From contig CAYNFR010000004.1 of the NCBI GenBank assembly GCA_964396595.1, positions 62,001 through 126,000 of the forward strand: a DNA stretch of 64,000 bases. The letters are read 5' to 3'. The stretch comes from CAYNFR01 sp964396595 (GTDB lineage: Bacteria; Bacteroidota; Bacteroidia; Chitinophagales; Saprospiraceae). Shown piece after piece: positions 9,752 to 18,078 of this stretch; position 1 is the first letter of the stretch, and each line of letters begins with the position of its first letter. Position numbers and translations under genes: made by a program. The notes under the pieces are model-generated. The model was not told where the DNA came from, ran no database searches, and worked only from the letters and a program-made list of their open reading frames with translations.

Positions 9752-10816
9752 TCACACTACCAGCCCTTCAAGCAGACGTATATAGAGCGAAATACCCTCT
9801 CTGATCTCGTCAAGTTTAATAAACTCATCAGGCGTATGCGATCGTTCGCTTTCGCCGGGGCCGATCTTGATGGTGGGACATGTAAAATGTACTTGATCCG
9901 ATAAGGTAGGTGATCCGAAGGTTTTACGGCCGAGTGCTATGCCTCTTTTGACTATTGGGTGATCAAGGGAAATACCGGAGGGTCGCCATTTCATCGAGCG
10001 GGGTATGAGTGCTGAACTGCAGATGGATGAAAGCTGCGCCAAGACTTCTTCGTTAGTATATTGCTCGGTATTGCGCACATCTATCACAAAATGGCATTTG
10101 TCCGGGATAACATTGTGCTGATAGCCCGATTCTATCTGTGTTACGGTCACTCTGACTTCTCCCATGACAGGAGATGGCTTGTCAAATTTGTAGCTCTTGA
10201 GCGCCTGTATATCATCTACAGCAGCGTAGAGCGCATTAATACCACTGCCTCGTGCAGCATGACCTGCCACTCCCTTAGCATATGCATCTATAACGATAAG
10301 TCCCTTTTCTGCTATAGCCAGGTGCATCCCGGTAGGCTCACCGATGATACCCAGATCGACAGTGTGACCGAGCCTCGACAGGACACTAGCAATACCGCCA
10401 CTTCCAAAATTTTCTTCTTCAGCTGAGGCAATCATCACCAGATTATAAGGAAGCTGTCGGTCATAATAATGACAAAAACAACCCAGCAAGCTTACTAAAC
10501 TTGCGCCGGCATCATTGCTACCTAGTCCGTACAGTACACTATCAATGACTGTTGCCCCATGCGGATCATGTGTCCATCCATTAACCACCTTGACCGTATC
10601 ATGATGGGAGTTCAGAACAATATGCTTCGCCGCAGGCGTGTAATACTTGTTGCGGGCAATAATGTTGTGGCCTATTCTTTCGTATGGCATCCCCTTGTCC
10701 TTCAAAAATTCGGCAATAATGTCGGCTGTGCCCGCTTCATGCGTCGAAAACGAAGGTGTCTTGACTAAATCAGAGAGTAATCGTACGGCATCGCTGTATA
10801 AGCCCTCTATTGACAT
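9752..10816 (-). CDS. M20-family deacylase, ArgE/DapE type
   Basis: Zinc-dependent M20 amidohydrolase, probably removing the acyl group from N-acyl-ornithine or N-acyl-citrulline in arginine synthesis. Zinc-site motifs are NSHHDTVKV near residue 70, GSNDAGASL near 98 and SAEEENFGSG near 130, where the Glu pair is the catalytic base and ligand. IGEPTG near 158 and SHTPDEF near 330 complete the set. At 354 residues it fits ArgE/LysK-like enzymes. It overlaps the 3' end of argB by 10 bases. Because the carbamoyltransferase here is of the N-succinylornithine type, the natural substrate may be an N-succinyl rather than an N-acetyl compound. Confidence 0.85.
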   Translation of the reverse strand: MSIEGLYSDAVRLLSDLVKTPSFSTHEAGTADIIAEFLKDKGMPYERIGHNIIARNKYYTPAAKHIVLNSHHDTVKVVNGWTHDPHGATVIDSVLYGLGSNDAGASLVSLLGCFCHYYDRQLPYNLVMIASAEEENFGSGGIASVLSRLGHTVDLGIIGEPTGMHLAIAEKGLIVIDAYAKGVAGHAARGSGINALYAAVDDIQALKSYKFDKPSPVMGEVRVTVTQIESGYQHNVIPDKCHFVIDVRNTEQYTNEEVLAQLSSICSSALIPRSMKWRPSGISLDHPIVKRGIALGRKTFGSPTLSDQVHFTCPTIKIGPGESERSHTPDEFIKLDEIREGISLYIRLLEGLVV

Positions 10817-11571
10817 AGCCTTGTGGATTTATTTAATGTCCAGAGTTGCTCTACGCCACATATATGTACGGTACAACCACCATTGAGGGCATCAAAACCA
10901 TTGCTCAATTTGGGAATCATACCCGAATGAATCTCCTTCTTCTCTTTCATCTCCGTAAATTGATCGAAAGATAATTCAGCTATTAGACTTTCCGGATCGT
11001 TTATGTCCTTTAGCACCCCATCATGTTCAAAGCAGTAGTGAAGACTGACATCGTCATGGTTTAATAAACTCATAGCCACCCGAGCCGCTATCGTATCGGC
11101 ATTCGTGTTGAGTAGATTGCCCTGTCCATCATGGCTTATGGCACATATTACCGGTGTGATGTATTGATCTAATAATGATCTCAATAATCCGTGATTGACC
11201 GAGGATATATCGCCCACATATCCGTAATCAATCGGAAATGCAGCTCTCTTGACCGCTCTGATCATATCACCATCAGCACCTGACAATCCCAGTGCATTAA
11301 CATTGCGGGCTTGCAAGCCCGCCACTATTTCTTTGTTGGCCCATCCGGCATATGACATCACGGCTATGCGCAGGGTTTCATAATCGGTTATTCTACGTCC
11401 TTCAATCATCCGGACAGGAATATCTAGTTTAGTCGCTAGCTCTGTAGAAAGACGACCACCTCCGTGTATCAATATCTTCTTCGTGCCCGAGGCACAAAAG
11501 CTATCCAGAAAAGCCTGTAACCCTTCCGGCTCATTGATCAGATAACCACCGATCTTGACTACGTGGATCAT
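10807..11571 (-). CDS. argB: Acetylglutamate kinase (amino-acid kinase family)
   Basis: Phosphorylates the gamma-carboxyl of N-acyl-glutamate with ATP. The N-terminal VVKIGG and ILIHGGGRLSTELATKL are the amino-acid kinase ATP and substrate loops, and NTNADTIAARVA near residue 165 is the ArgB acyl-glutamate site. At 254 residues it lacks the extra N-terminal helix of arginine-inhibited hexameric ArgB, so it is probably not feedback-inhibited through that helix. It lies six bases after argF' and overlaps the deacylase gene. In an organism with a succinyl-type carbamoyltransferase it may use N-succinylglutamate; the sequence cannot decide this. Confidence 0.9.
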   Translation of the reverse strand: MIHVVKIGGYLINEPEGLQAFLDSFCASGTKKILIHGGGRLSTELATKLDIPVRMIEGRRITDYETLRIAVMSYAGWANKEIVAGLQARNVNALGLSGADGDMIRAVKRAAFPIDYGYVGDISSVNHGLLRSLLDQYITPVICAISHDGQGNLLNTNADTIAARVAMSLLNHDDVSLHYCFEHDGVLKDINDPESLIAELSFDQFTEMKEKKEIHSGMIPKLSNGFDALNGGCTVHICGVEQLWTLNKSTRLCQ

Positions 11572-11577
11572 CTTAGT

Positions 11578-12522
11578 TTATTCACTTTTAAGAATGTTTC
11601 TCAATACCGCTTGTGCCGTATACAGTCTATTGGCGGCTTGCTCTTGAATAATGCTGTGCGCACTATCCATCGCATCATCGGCGATCACTACATTCCGTCT
11701 GGCCGGCAAGCAATGCATCAGAGAAGCATTATTCGTAAGAGACATTTTACTCGCTGTGATCATCCAAGATGGATCCGTCAAGAGCACTTTCCCGTAATGC
11801 TCGTAAGATGACCAGTTTTTAACATAAACAATATCCGCATCGCGAAATGCCTTGTTTTGGTCGTACTCCACTATATGACCCTGCATAAATGAATCATTCA
11901 ACTCATAGCCTTCAGGGTGCGTAACAGTGACTTGATACCCTCCTAGGTGCATCCATTCCAGAAACGAATTGGCAACTGCTTGAGGAAGTGCCTTAGGATG
12001 CGGTGCCCAACTCAGAACGACCTTCAACTCGCCACGGCCTTTAGCCTCTCTTATGCTAAATAAGTCAGTAAGTGATTGGAGTGGATGTCGGATACAGGAT
12101 TCCAGATTTATCACTGGTACCTGTGCATAGTGCATAAGCGCTTGTATAAGCTCATCCTCGTAATCTTTCACTCTATCCTTTAATCCGGGAAAAGACCTGA
12201 CCGCAATAACATCCGCATAACTACTAATAACCCCTGCCGCTTCTTGGATATGCTCAGCAGTCAATTCATTCATTATAGCACCTTTCTTTATTTCCCACGC
12301 CCAGCTATCTTTCATATCCATGTTAATGACCTGCATACCGAGATTGAGTGCAGCTTTCTGCGTACTCAACTTGGTCCTCAGACTGGGATTGAAGAATAGC
12401 AGCACGATACATTTGCCTTCGGCAAAGTTTCTTTCAGATAAGGGAGAAGACTTTATTTGAGCAATATCTTCGAGCAAGGATTCGATATTGGTCACATCAT
12501 GTGCTGAATAAAAATATTTCAT
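11578..12522 (-). CDS. argF': N-succinylornithine (or N-acetylornithine) carbamoyltransferase
   Basis: Transcarbamylase acting on N-acylated ornithine, the variant arginine route of Bacteroidota and Xanthomonas. The carbamoyl-phosphate loop is FFNPSLRTK (about 43-51), HPLQSLTD is the second phosphate-binding region, and HCLPARRN closes the site. The stretches LSTQKAALNLGM, SWAPHPKALPQAV and THPEGYEL are closer to the Bacteroides fragilis succinyl enzyme than to the Xanthomonas acetyl enzyme. The residue that separates the two (Pro90 in the succinyl and Glu92 in the acetyl enzyme, from memory of the structural work) aligns with Ala89 here, so specificity is unclear. At 314 residues it is normal. 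It is the first gene of the argF'-argB-deacylase set. Confidence 0.88.
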   Translation of the reverse strand: MKYFYSAHDVTNIESLLEDIAQIKSSPLSERNFAEGKCIVLLFFNPSLRTKLSTQKAALNLGMQVINMDMKDSWAWEIKKGAIMNELTAEHIQEAAGVISSYADVIAVRSFPGLKDRVKDYEDELIQALMHYAQVPVINLESCIRHPLQSLTDLFSIREAKGRGELKVVLSWAPHPKALPQAVANSFLEWMHLGGYQVTVTHPEGYELNDSFMQGHIVEYDQNKAFRDADIVYVKNWSSYEHYGKVLLTDPSWMITASKMSLTNNASLMHCLPARRNVVIADDAMDSAHSIIQEQAANRLYTAQAVLRNILKSE

Positions 12523-12653
12523 TTGTGTAATTTCTTAAAAAAACCTACGAGGGCAATAATCGTACCTCAAATACATCTCCACATTGCGCTTAATAAGCTA
12601 AGCTGCATGACCAGAGCTCAACTGACCACAGTAGCTTCTTCATTTATTCATCT

Positions 12654-13865
12654 CTAGCCTTCCCCTTTAATGCGCTTTATCAATTGTGTCAACATTTGAT
12701 CTCTTTGCCCCGGAGGAGGTCCGCCACGGGTGCTTAATAGGCGAATACTATTATCTGCGGTTATTTTAATCGGAAAGTTAAAAATGTAATAAGGCTCATC
12801 TCCATCATCCCCACCCATCAATCCATATCTCAAATCATTGATCACAAATTCGCTCTTCTCGTTTTTACGTACTATCCAGAAGGCATCACTAAACCAGTCT
12901 ATCAATCGCACGGTAGGATCAGCCTCCCATTGAGATGGCAATATTTCTCTGCCGTGGGGGACAAAGTCAAAATTTATCGATTCTTTCTTGCTGAGGCGAG
13001 AATAATAGCCTTGATAATATCCGCCATCGACCTCGACTACACAATTCCATAAAATATTATTGAGAATAGTAGGACTTGACATATATCTCACGTAGTCGAT
13101 ACCCTTAGACTTCATATCTGCCTCTATCAACTTGCTGACCTGGCTTTTGTTCCAAACACAGAAAAGCAAATAGGCACTACTGAGGCCGATACCGGCCCAA
13201 GCCAATTTCCTCCTAATATCTCCATGACGATGGTAATAAGACAATATGACTACGCACAGCAAAAAAGGAATGGTATAAATCGGATCTGCAACGGACACAG
13301 CGTTGAAGGCTACCCTGTAATCAGAAAAAGGTAAAAAAAGCTGTGTGCCATAGGTGGTAAAACTATCGAGCAGAGGATGCGTGAACAAGCTCCAAAAAAA
13401 CAAGGCATACCACAAGCCAAATGATGTCTCGGGCACTTCGTTCTGTGACTTAAAATATCGCTTTATCAGCCACCAGATAAAAAGTCCCACAAGCACCACG
13501 GATATTCCCATGATCATATAGGACGAAGAGTCTCCCTTGAATATTCTGTTCACAAAATAAACCACTCCTGCAGGTAGAAAAAACCAAGCACCGAAGGCTA
13601 TATATCGATGATAAGCCGACTGATATACCTTTATTACGATCCAACTCAAAAGCCATGCCGCTATAATGGAGAAAACGATCGAATGGCTAAAGCCACGATG
13701 AACCGCCAGCTGGGTTTCGACAGACATGAACTTTTCGAACAATACATCCAGATCCGGTATTGTCCCTCCTACTGCCCCCCACAATAACGCTCGATTTCCC
13801 AACTTCTTACCCGCGACAACTTCTCCGACGGCCGCACCTAAAACGATCTGTGATAATGAATCCAT
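12654..13865 (-). CDS. YdjM-like membrane-bound metal-dependent hydrolase (DUF457)
   Basis: The N-terminus MDSLSQIVLGAAVGE, followed by GGTIPDLDVL, HRGFSHS near residue 57 and THPLLDSFTTYGTQLF near 162, is the signature set of the DUF457/YdjM family. The conserved His and Asp residues suggest a metal site. About five to six membrane segments lie between residues 55 and 240, followed by a soluble C-terminal domain of about 150 residues. At 403 residues it is about twice the length of E. coli YdjM, as in many Bacteroidota members. The substrate is unknown. It lies 34 bases after rnc on the same strand. Confidence 0.8.
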   Translation of the reverse strand: MDSLSQIVLGAAVGEVVAGKKLGNRALLWGAVGGTIPDLDVLFEKFMSVETQLAVHRGFSHSIVFSIIAAWLLSWIVIKVYQSAYHRYIAFGAWFFLPAGVVYFVNRIFKGDSSSYMIMGISVVLVGLFIWWLIKRYFKSQNEVPETSFGLWYALFFWSLFTHPLLDSFTTYGTQLFLPFSDYRVAFNAVSVADPIYTIPFLLCVVILSYYHRHGDIRRKLAWAGIGLSSAYLLFCVWNKSQVSKLIEADMKSKGIDYVRYMSSPTILNNILWNCVVEVDGGYYQGYYSRLSKKESINFDFVPHGREILPSQWEADPTVRLIDWFSDAFWIVRKNEKSEFVINDLRYGLMGGDDGDEPYYIFNFPIKITADNSIRLLSTRGGPPPGQRDQMLTQLIKRIKGEG

Positions 13866-13899
13866 TTAGTAGATATCGCTTGTTAATAAAGTGAGGGTA

Positions 13900-14631
13900 T
13901 TAGCTGGAAAACTCGGTGTCATGCTGACTTAGCTTTTGTAAAGCGATCTCAGAGGCCGTTTGTTCAGCAGCTTTTTTGTTGTAATCATCACCTTCCGAAT
14001 AACTCTGCCCATTTATAAACACGCCTATCTTAAAACGGTCTCTTTTATCAAGCTTGTATTTCATCAACAATTTATAGTCCACCTCAATATTGTTTTTTTG
14101 ACCCCATTCGAGCAGCTGACTTTTATAGTTGTCGTCTGTGCTTTCTAGTTCATGTATATTAAGATGCTTGAGTAGGATTTGTTTAACAACATAAGACCTT
14201 GTGTAACTAAAACCCTTTTCGAGATAGATGGCGCCTATCACTGCTTCAAATGCATTGCCGAGCATAGATCGACTCATACTTCCCTGCATATAGTTACTGA
14301 GAATAATGTCTAAACCCATATCCCCGGCCAATTGATTGAGCGTATTGCGCTTGACTATTTTTGACCTCATCTTGGTTAGAAATCCTTCATCTTGATTGGG
14401 ATACTTATTAAATAAGTATTCTGCGACGATTACACTGAGCACAGAATCCCCAAGATACTCCAGTCGCTCGTTATGTTGATTACTGTGCGTGAGCTCATCA
14501 TTCATTGATTTGTGATAGAATGCCTTTTTAAAAAGGTTCAGATTCTTGGGAACAAATCCGAGGACTTCCTTTAGTTTTTGCGCAAGATATTTATCCTTAG
14601 CGAAGTAATAGTTATAGAATTCTCGGATCAA
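13900..14631 (-). CDS. rnc: Ribonuclease III
   Basis: Double-strand-specific endoribonuclease for rRNA and mRNA processing. The signature NERLEYLGDSVLSVIV near residue 53 carries the catalytic Glu and Asp, and GNAFEAVIGAIYLEKG near 122 carries the second acidic pair. The C-terminal double-stranded-RNA-binding domain covers about 165-235 and ends KKAAEQTASEIALQKL. At 243 residues it is typical. It lies 11 bases downstream of fabF in the acpP-fabF-rnc order common in Bacteroidota. Confidence 0.96.
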   Translation of the reverse strand: MIREFYNYYFAKDKYLAQKLKEVLGFVPKNLNLFKKAFYHKSMNDELTHSNQHNERLEYLGDSVLSVIVAEYLFNKYPNQDEGFLTKMRSKIVKRNTLNQLAGDMGLDIILSNYMQGSMSRSMLGNAFEAVIGAIYLEKGFSYTRSYVVKQILLKHLNIHELESTDDNYKSQLLEWGQKNNIEVDYKLLMKYKLDKRDRFKIGVFINGQSYSEGDDYNKKAAEQTASEIALQKLSQHDTEFSS

Positions 14632-14642
14632 AACAAATAAGC

Positions 14643-15890
14643 TTAATCAACAAATTTTTTGATGATAATAGATGCATTGTGCCCTCCAAATCCAAATGTA
14701 TTGCTCAAGATAGCATTTACTTTTCGCTCTTGGGCTACATTGAAAGTTAAATTTAACCTCGGATCAATATCCGGATCATCCGTAAAATGATTGATCGTAG
14801 GTGGGATGACGCCATCTTGAATAGCGAATATGCCGGCGATGGCTTCTATCGCTCCGGCAGCACCTAGCAGGTGACCAGTCATCGATTTTGTGCTGCTTAT
14901 ATTCATTTTGTAAGCATGATCTCCGAATACTTGCAAGATCGCTTTTGATTCTGCAATATCCCCTAGTGGTGTGGAGGTGCCATGAACATTGATGTAATCA
15001 ATATCCTCCGGATTCATCTTCGCCTCTCTTAATGCTTCATGCATGACTCGCTTAGCACCAATACCATCAGGATGAGGAGCGGTAAGGTGGTAAGCATCCG
15101 CTGTGGCGCCTGTCCCCACTATTTCGGCAATGATGTTCGCACCTCTTTTTGTCGCATGATCAAGGGATTCGATGACTAGCGCACCACCACCTTCTCCTAG
15201 TACGAAGCCGTCTCTATCTTTATCGAAAGGTCTGCTGGCAGTTAATGGATCGTCATTGCGACTTGACAAAGCCTTCATTGACCCAAATCCCCCTACGCCG
15301 GTCTTTGTTACAGCCGCTTCTGAACCTCCTGTTATAACGACATCCGCCCTGCCCAGCCTAATGCAGTCAAATGAATTTGCAATAGAATGGGTACTTGTCG
15401 CACAAGCTGACACAAGCGCATAATTGGGACCTTGAAAGTTATATTTCATTGATATGTGGCCTGAGGCAATGTCAATAATTAACTTAGGAATCAGAAAAGG
15501 GTTGTATTTCGGTGCACCCTCTGAAAGGGCAGCTTGCGAAATTTCATACTCTAGTGTCTCAAATCCTCCTATCCCACTACCCCATATTACACCTACTCGC
15601 TCAGGATCAAATCCGCTTTCTATCAATCCGCTATGCGCAATAGCTTCATCAGCTACCACCATCGCATATTGAGAAAAAGGATCCATTCTTCTTGCGTCCT
15701 TGCGATCATAAAATTGCTCGATATCAAAGTTCTTTAACTCACAAGCAAAGGTAGTTCGGAAACCAGTGGGGTCAAAATGTGTAATGACACCAGCTCCGTT
15801 CTGACCTGCATACAAGGCCGAACGATATGCTTCTCTGGTGTTTCCGATAGGTGTCAAAGCACCTATTCCTGTGATGACGACACGTCGCAT
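14643..15890 (-). CDS. fabF: 3-oxoacyl-ACP synthase II (KAS II)
   Basis: Condenses malonyl-ACP with acyl-ACP in fatty-acid elongation. The Cys-His-His triad is visible as the Cys of SACATSTHSIA near residue 163, the His of NVHGTSTPLGD near 305 and the His of MTGHLLGAAGA near 340. The glycine-rich end SNTFGFGGHNASII is also typical. At 415 residues it is normal. It follows acpP but is separated from it by about 300 bases containing a strong terminator, so it probably also has its own promoter. Confidence 0.96.
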   Translation of the reverse strand: MRRVVITGIGALTPIGNTREAYRSALYAGQNGAGVITHFDPTGFRTTFACELKNFDIEQFYDRKDARRMDPFSQYAMVVADEAIAHSGLIESGFDPERVGVIWGSGIGGFETLEYEISQAALSEGAPKYNPFLIPKLIIDIASGHISMKYNFQGPNYALVSACATSTHSIANSFDCIRLGRADVVITGGSEAAVTKTGVGGFGSMKALSSRNDDPLTASRPFDKDRDGFVLGEGGGALVIESLDHATKRGANIIAEIVGTGATADAYHLTAPHPDGIGAKRVMHEALREAKMNPEDIDYINVHGTSTPLGDIAESKAILQVFGDHAYKMNISSTKSMTGHLLGAAGAIEAIAGIFAIQDGVIPPTINHFTDDPDIDPRLNLTFNVAQERKVNAILSNTFGFGGHNASIIIKKFVD

Positions 15891-16190
15891 AAACTTTCGT
15901 TTAGTTAATATTATCAGTATATCTGTTCTTTCATTTTTACACAGCGGGTTGATATGATTAGCTTATGTCCTATTCATATCGATCAGAACCAGCCCCCACA
16001 ACAGGAGTAAACAAATTGATTCTTCATTCATTATTTTAGTCATTCACTCCATTTGTCAATGCAATATAAGTTCTTTTTGCAATAGAGATTGAACTGATAA
16101 GGTGCGATTAACCTTCATTAGATCAAAATAGTAAAAAAAATATCCGCAAGAAAATCTTGCGGATACTTAATCAACTTAAGGGGATATAAC
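15891..16190. other. Intergenic region between fabF and acpP
   Basis: Three hundred bases without a credible gene. The only clear element is the acpP terminator hairpin at its right end. No TAnnTTTG element was found for fabF in the inspected part. Confidence 0.6.
16141..16165 (-). terminator. Rho-independent terminator of acpP
   Basis: A perfect 11-base stem (TATCCGCAAGA / TCTTGCGGATA) with a 3-base loop, followed on the minus strand by eight T residues (the A run at 16133-16140). It starts 26 bases after the acpP stop. Some read-through into fabF is possible. Confidence 0.88.
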
Positions 16191-16427
16191 TTAAGAAAGC
16201 TTACTTTCTAAGTAGCTGGTTACATCTCCAACTGTTTGGATTTTTTCGGCATCCTCGTCAGGAATAGAGATGTCAAATTCCTTCTCAAATTCCATGATTA
16301 GCTCTACAGTGTCTAATGAGTCCGCTCCTAGATCGTTCGTGAAGCTGGCATCGCTGGTTACTGATGCTTCATCAACACCTAACTTGTCTACAATGATTTT
16401 TTTAACCGTTGTGGCTATATCTGCCAT
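16191..16427 (-). CDS. acpP: Acyl carrier protein
   Basis: Carries fatty-acyl chains as thioesters on a 4'-phosphopantetheine arm. The arm attaches to the Ser of DLGADSLDTVELIMEFE near residue 36. At 78 residues it is acidic and helical, as expected. It is first in the acpP-fabF-rnc order and divergent from pyk. A good Bacteroidota promoter lies just upstream and a strong terminator just downstream, so most transcripts are probably monocistronic. Confidence 0.97.
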   Translation of the reverse strand: MADIATTVKKIIVDKLGVDEASVTSDASFTNDLGADSLDTVELIMEFEKEFDISIPDEDAEKIQTVGDVTSYLESKLS

Positions 16428-16448
16428 GTCTCAAATTTTAGTGAAGTG

Positions 16449-16480
16449 CAAAATTACATCTTCAAAAGCTATTCACACAA
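16449..16480 (-). promoter_or_regulatory. Bacteroidota-type promoter of acpP
   Basis: On the minus strand TAATTTTG (16456-16449) matches the -7 consensus TAnnTTTG. A TTG (16480-16478) lies 21 bases further upstream, within the spacing known for the -33 element. The leader to the acpP ATG would be about 15 bases. Confidence 0.5.
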
Positions 16481-16507
16481 GATAAAGTTCCGATAACTTA
16501 TAATTTC

Positions 16508-16515
16508 TATTTTTG
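16508..16515 (+). promoter_or_regulatory. Candidate -7 element of pyk
   Basis: TATTTTTG matches TAnnTTTG and lies 27 bases before the pyk ATG. No good -33 TTTG is seen at the right distance, so confidence is modest. Confidence 0.35.
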
Positions 16516-16541
16516 AGGCTTAATCATCAAAAAGGTATATC

Positions 16542-17978
16542 ATGAAAATCGTCGACAAACAAAAAACCAAAATAGTCGCCACTATAGGCCCTGCATGTAG
16601 CTCACACGAAGTACTTAAAGGGCTCGTCGAAGCAGGTGTCGACATTTTTAGGCTCAATTTCTCACACAGCACCCACGAAGATCATCTGGAGGTCATCAGA
16701 AAAATAGCGGCAATAAATGATACGTATGGCACGCATGTGGGTATTCTAGCAGACTTACAAGGACCAAAACTGCGCATAGGTATAGTACAAGAAGGAGGGA
16801 TTCCGCTGGTTCAAGGCGATCTTATCAAGTTTGTTAATACGAAATGTGAAGGCAACAAAGAAAGGGTTTACATGAGCTATCCCCTATTCGCTCAAGATGT
16901 CAAAATAGGAGAAAAAGTGCTATGTGATGACGGCAAGCTCGTTTTTCAGGTGGTTGACACCAATAAGAAGGATGAAGTAACACTTAATACCCTCCATGGC
17001 GGTATCTTAAAATCAAATAAGGGCGTCAATCTGCCTGACACCAATGTCTCTCAGCCTTCACTTACCGAAAAAGACCGCATAGACCTTGCTTTTATCCTCA
17101 AACAGCCTCAGGTTAACTGGATAGCGCTGTCATTTGTCAGAAAAGCCTCGGATGTCACCGAATTAAAAGAATTAATCCGCCAAAACGGCCACTTGGCAAA
17201 AGTAATCTCCAAAGTTGAAAAACCCGAAGCCATCAAAAATATCAAAGAAATCATCATCGCCTCAGATGCGGTAATGATCGCACGTGGTGATCTCGGTGTT
17301 GAAGTCCCCATGGAACGTGTTCCCTCGATCCAAAAAGACATCATCAAGCGCTGTATCCAAGAAGCCAAACCTGTCATCGTAGCTACCCAAATGATGGAAA
17401 GTATGATAACCAACCCATCCCCGACCAGAGCAGAAATAACCGACGTCGCTAATGCGGTGTATGACGGAACCGACGCTGTAATGCTAAGTGGAGAAACCTC
17501 CGTAGGTGATCATCCAATAGAGGTCGTCAAAGCAATGAACAAAATCCTCTTCGAAGCAGAAAAAAATTACGAACTCTCGAGCAAAAGACCAAAAGCAAAT
17601 CGCGAATCCAATCTCTATTACTCAGATGTGGTATGCTTAACCGCAGCCAAGACTGCCGAAGATGTAAAGGCTAAAGCAATAGTTGGCTTAACTGTATCAG
17701 GCTACACCGCCTTTAGAGTGTCAAGCTATCGACCACGCACGACTATTTGCATTTTTTCGAGCTCTATCCACATGCTCAAGACACTTAATCTCGTATGGGG
17801 GGTAAAATGCTTCCACTATGATAAATTTACGACCACTGACGGGACAATAGATGATACCGTAAGTATTCTTAAACAGAATAAGATCGTTTCTGTCGGAGAT
17901 GTAGTCGTCAATACCGGCAGTATGCCGATAGATAAACGCTTCACTACTAATATGCTTAAACTTACGATCGTCGAATAA
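16542..17978 (+). CDS. pyk: Pyruvate kinase
   Basis: Last step of glycolysis: phosphoenolpyruvate plus ADP to pyruvate plus ATP. The N-terminal KTKIVATIGPAC and FRLNFSHSTHEDH, then LADLQGPKLRIG near residue 66, form part of the substrate site. MIARGDLGVEVP near 244 and VIVATQMMESMI near 277 are the signature regions. The C-terminal regulatory domain (about 350-478) is present. At 478 residues it is typical. It is divergent from acpP, a conserved Bacteroidota arrangement. Confidence 0.97.
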   Translation: MKIVDKQKTKIVATIGPACSSHEVLKGLVEAGVDIFRLNFSHSTHEDHLEVIRKIAAINDTYGTHVGILADLQGPKLRIGIVQEGGIPLVQGDLIKFVNTKCEGNKERVYMSYPLFAQDVKIGEKVLCDDGKLVFQVVDTNKKDEVTLNTLHGGILKSNKGVNLPDTNVSQPSLTEKDRIDLAFILKQPQVNWIALSFVRKASDVTELKELIRQNGHLAKVISKVEKPEAIKNIKEIIIASDAVMIARGDLGVEVPMERVPSIQKDIIKRCIQEAKPVIVATQMMESMITNPSPTRAEITDVANAVYDGTDAVMLSGETSVGDHPIEVVKAMNKILFEAEKNYELSSKRPKANRESNLYYSDVVCLTAAKTAEDVKAKAIVGLTVSGYTAFRVSSYRPRTTICIFSSSIHMLKTLNLVWGVKCFHYDKFTTTDGTIDDTVSILKQNKIVSVGDVVVNTGSMPIDKRFTTNMLKLTIVE

Positions 17979-18078
17979 AGCGACAATTGTAGCACTATTT
18001 CAGTCGTTTATGTGTTATCAAACTGCTGACCTGTTACATTTTTACAAAAAAAAAACGGTCTAGCAAGACAATGTAAAC

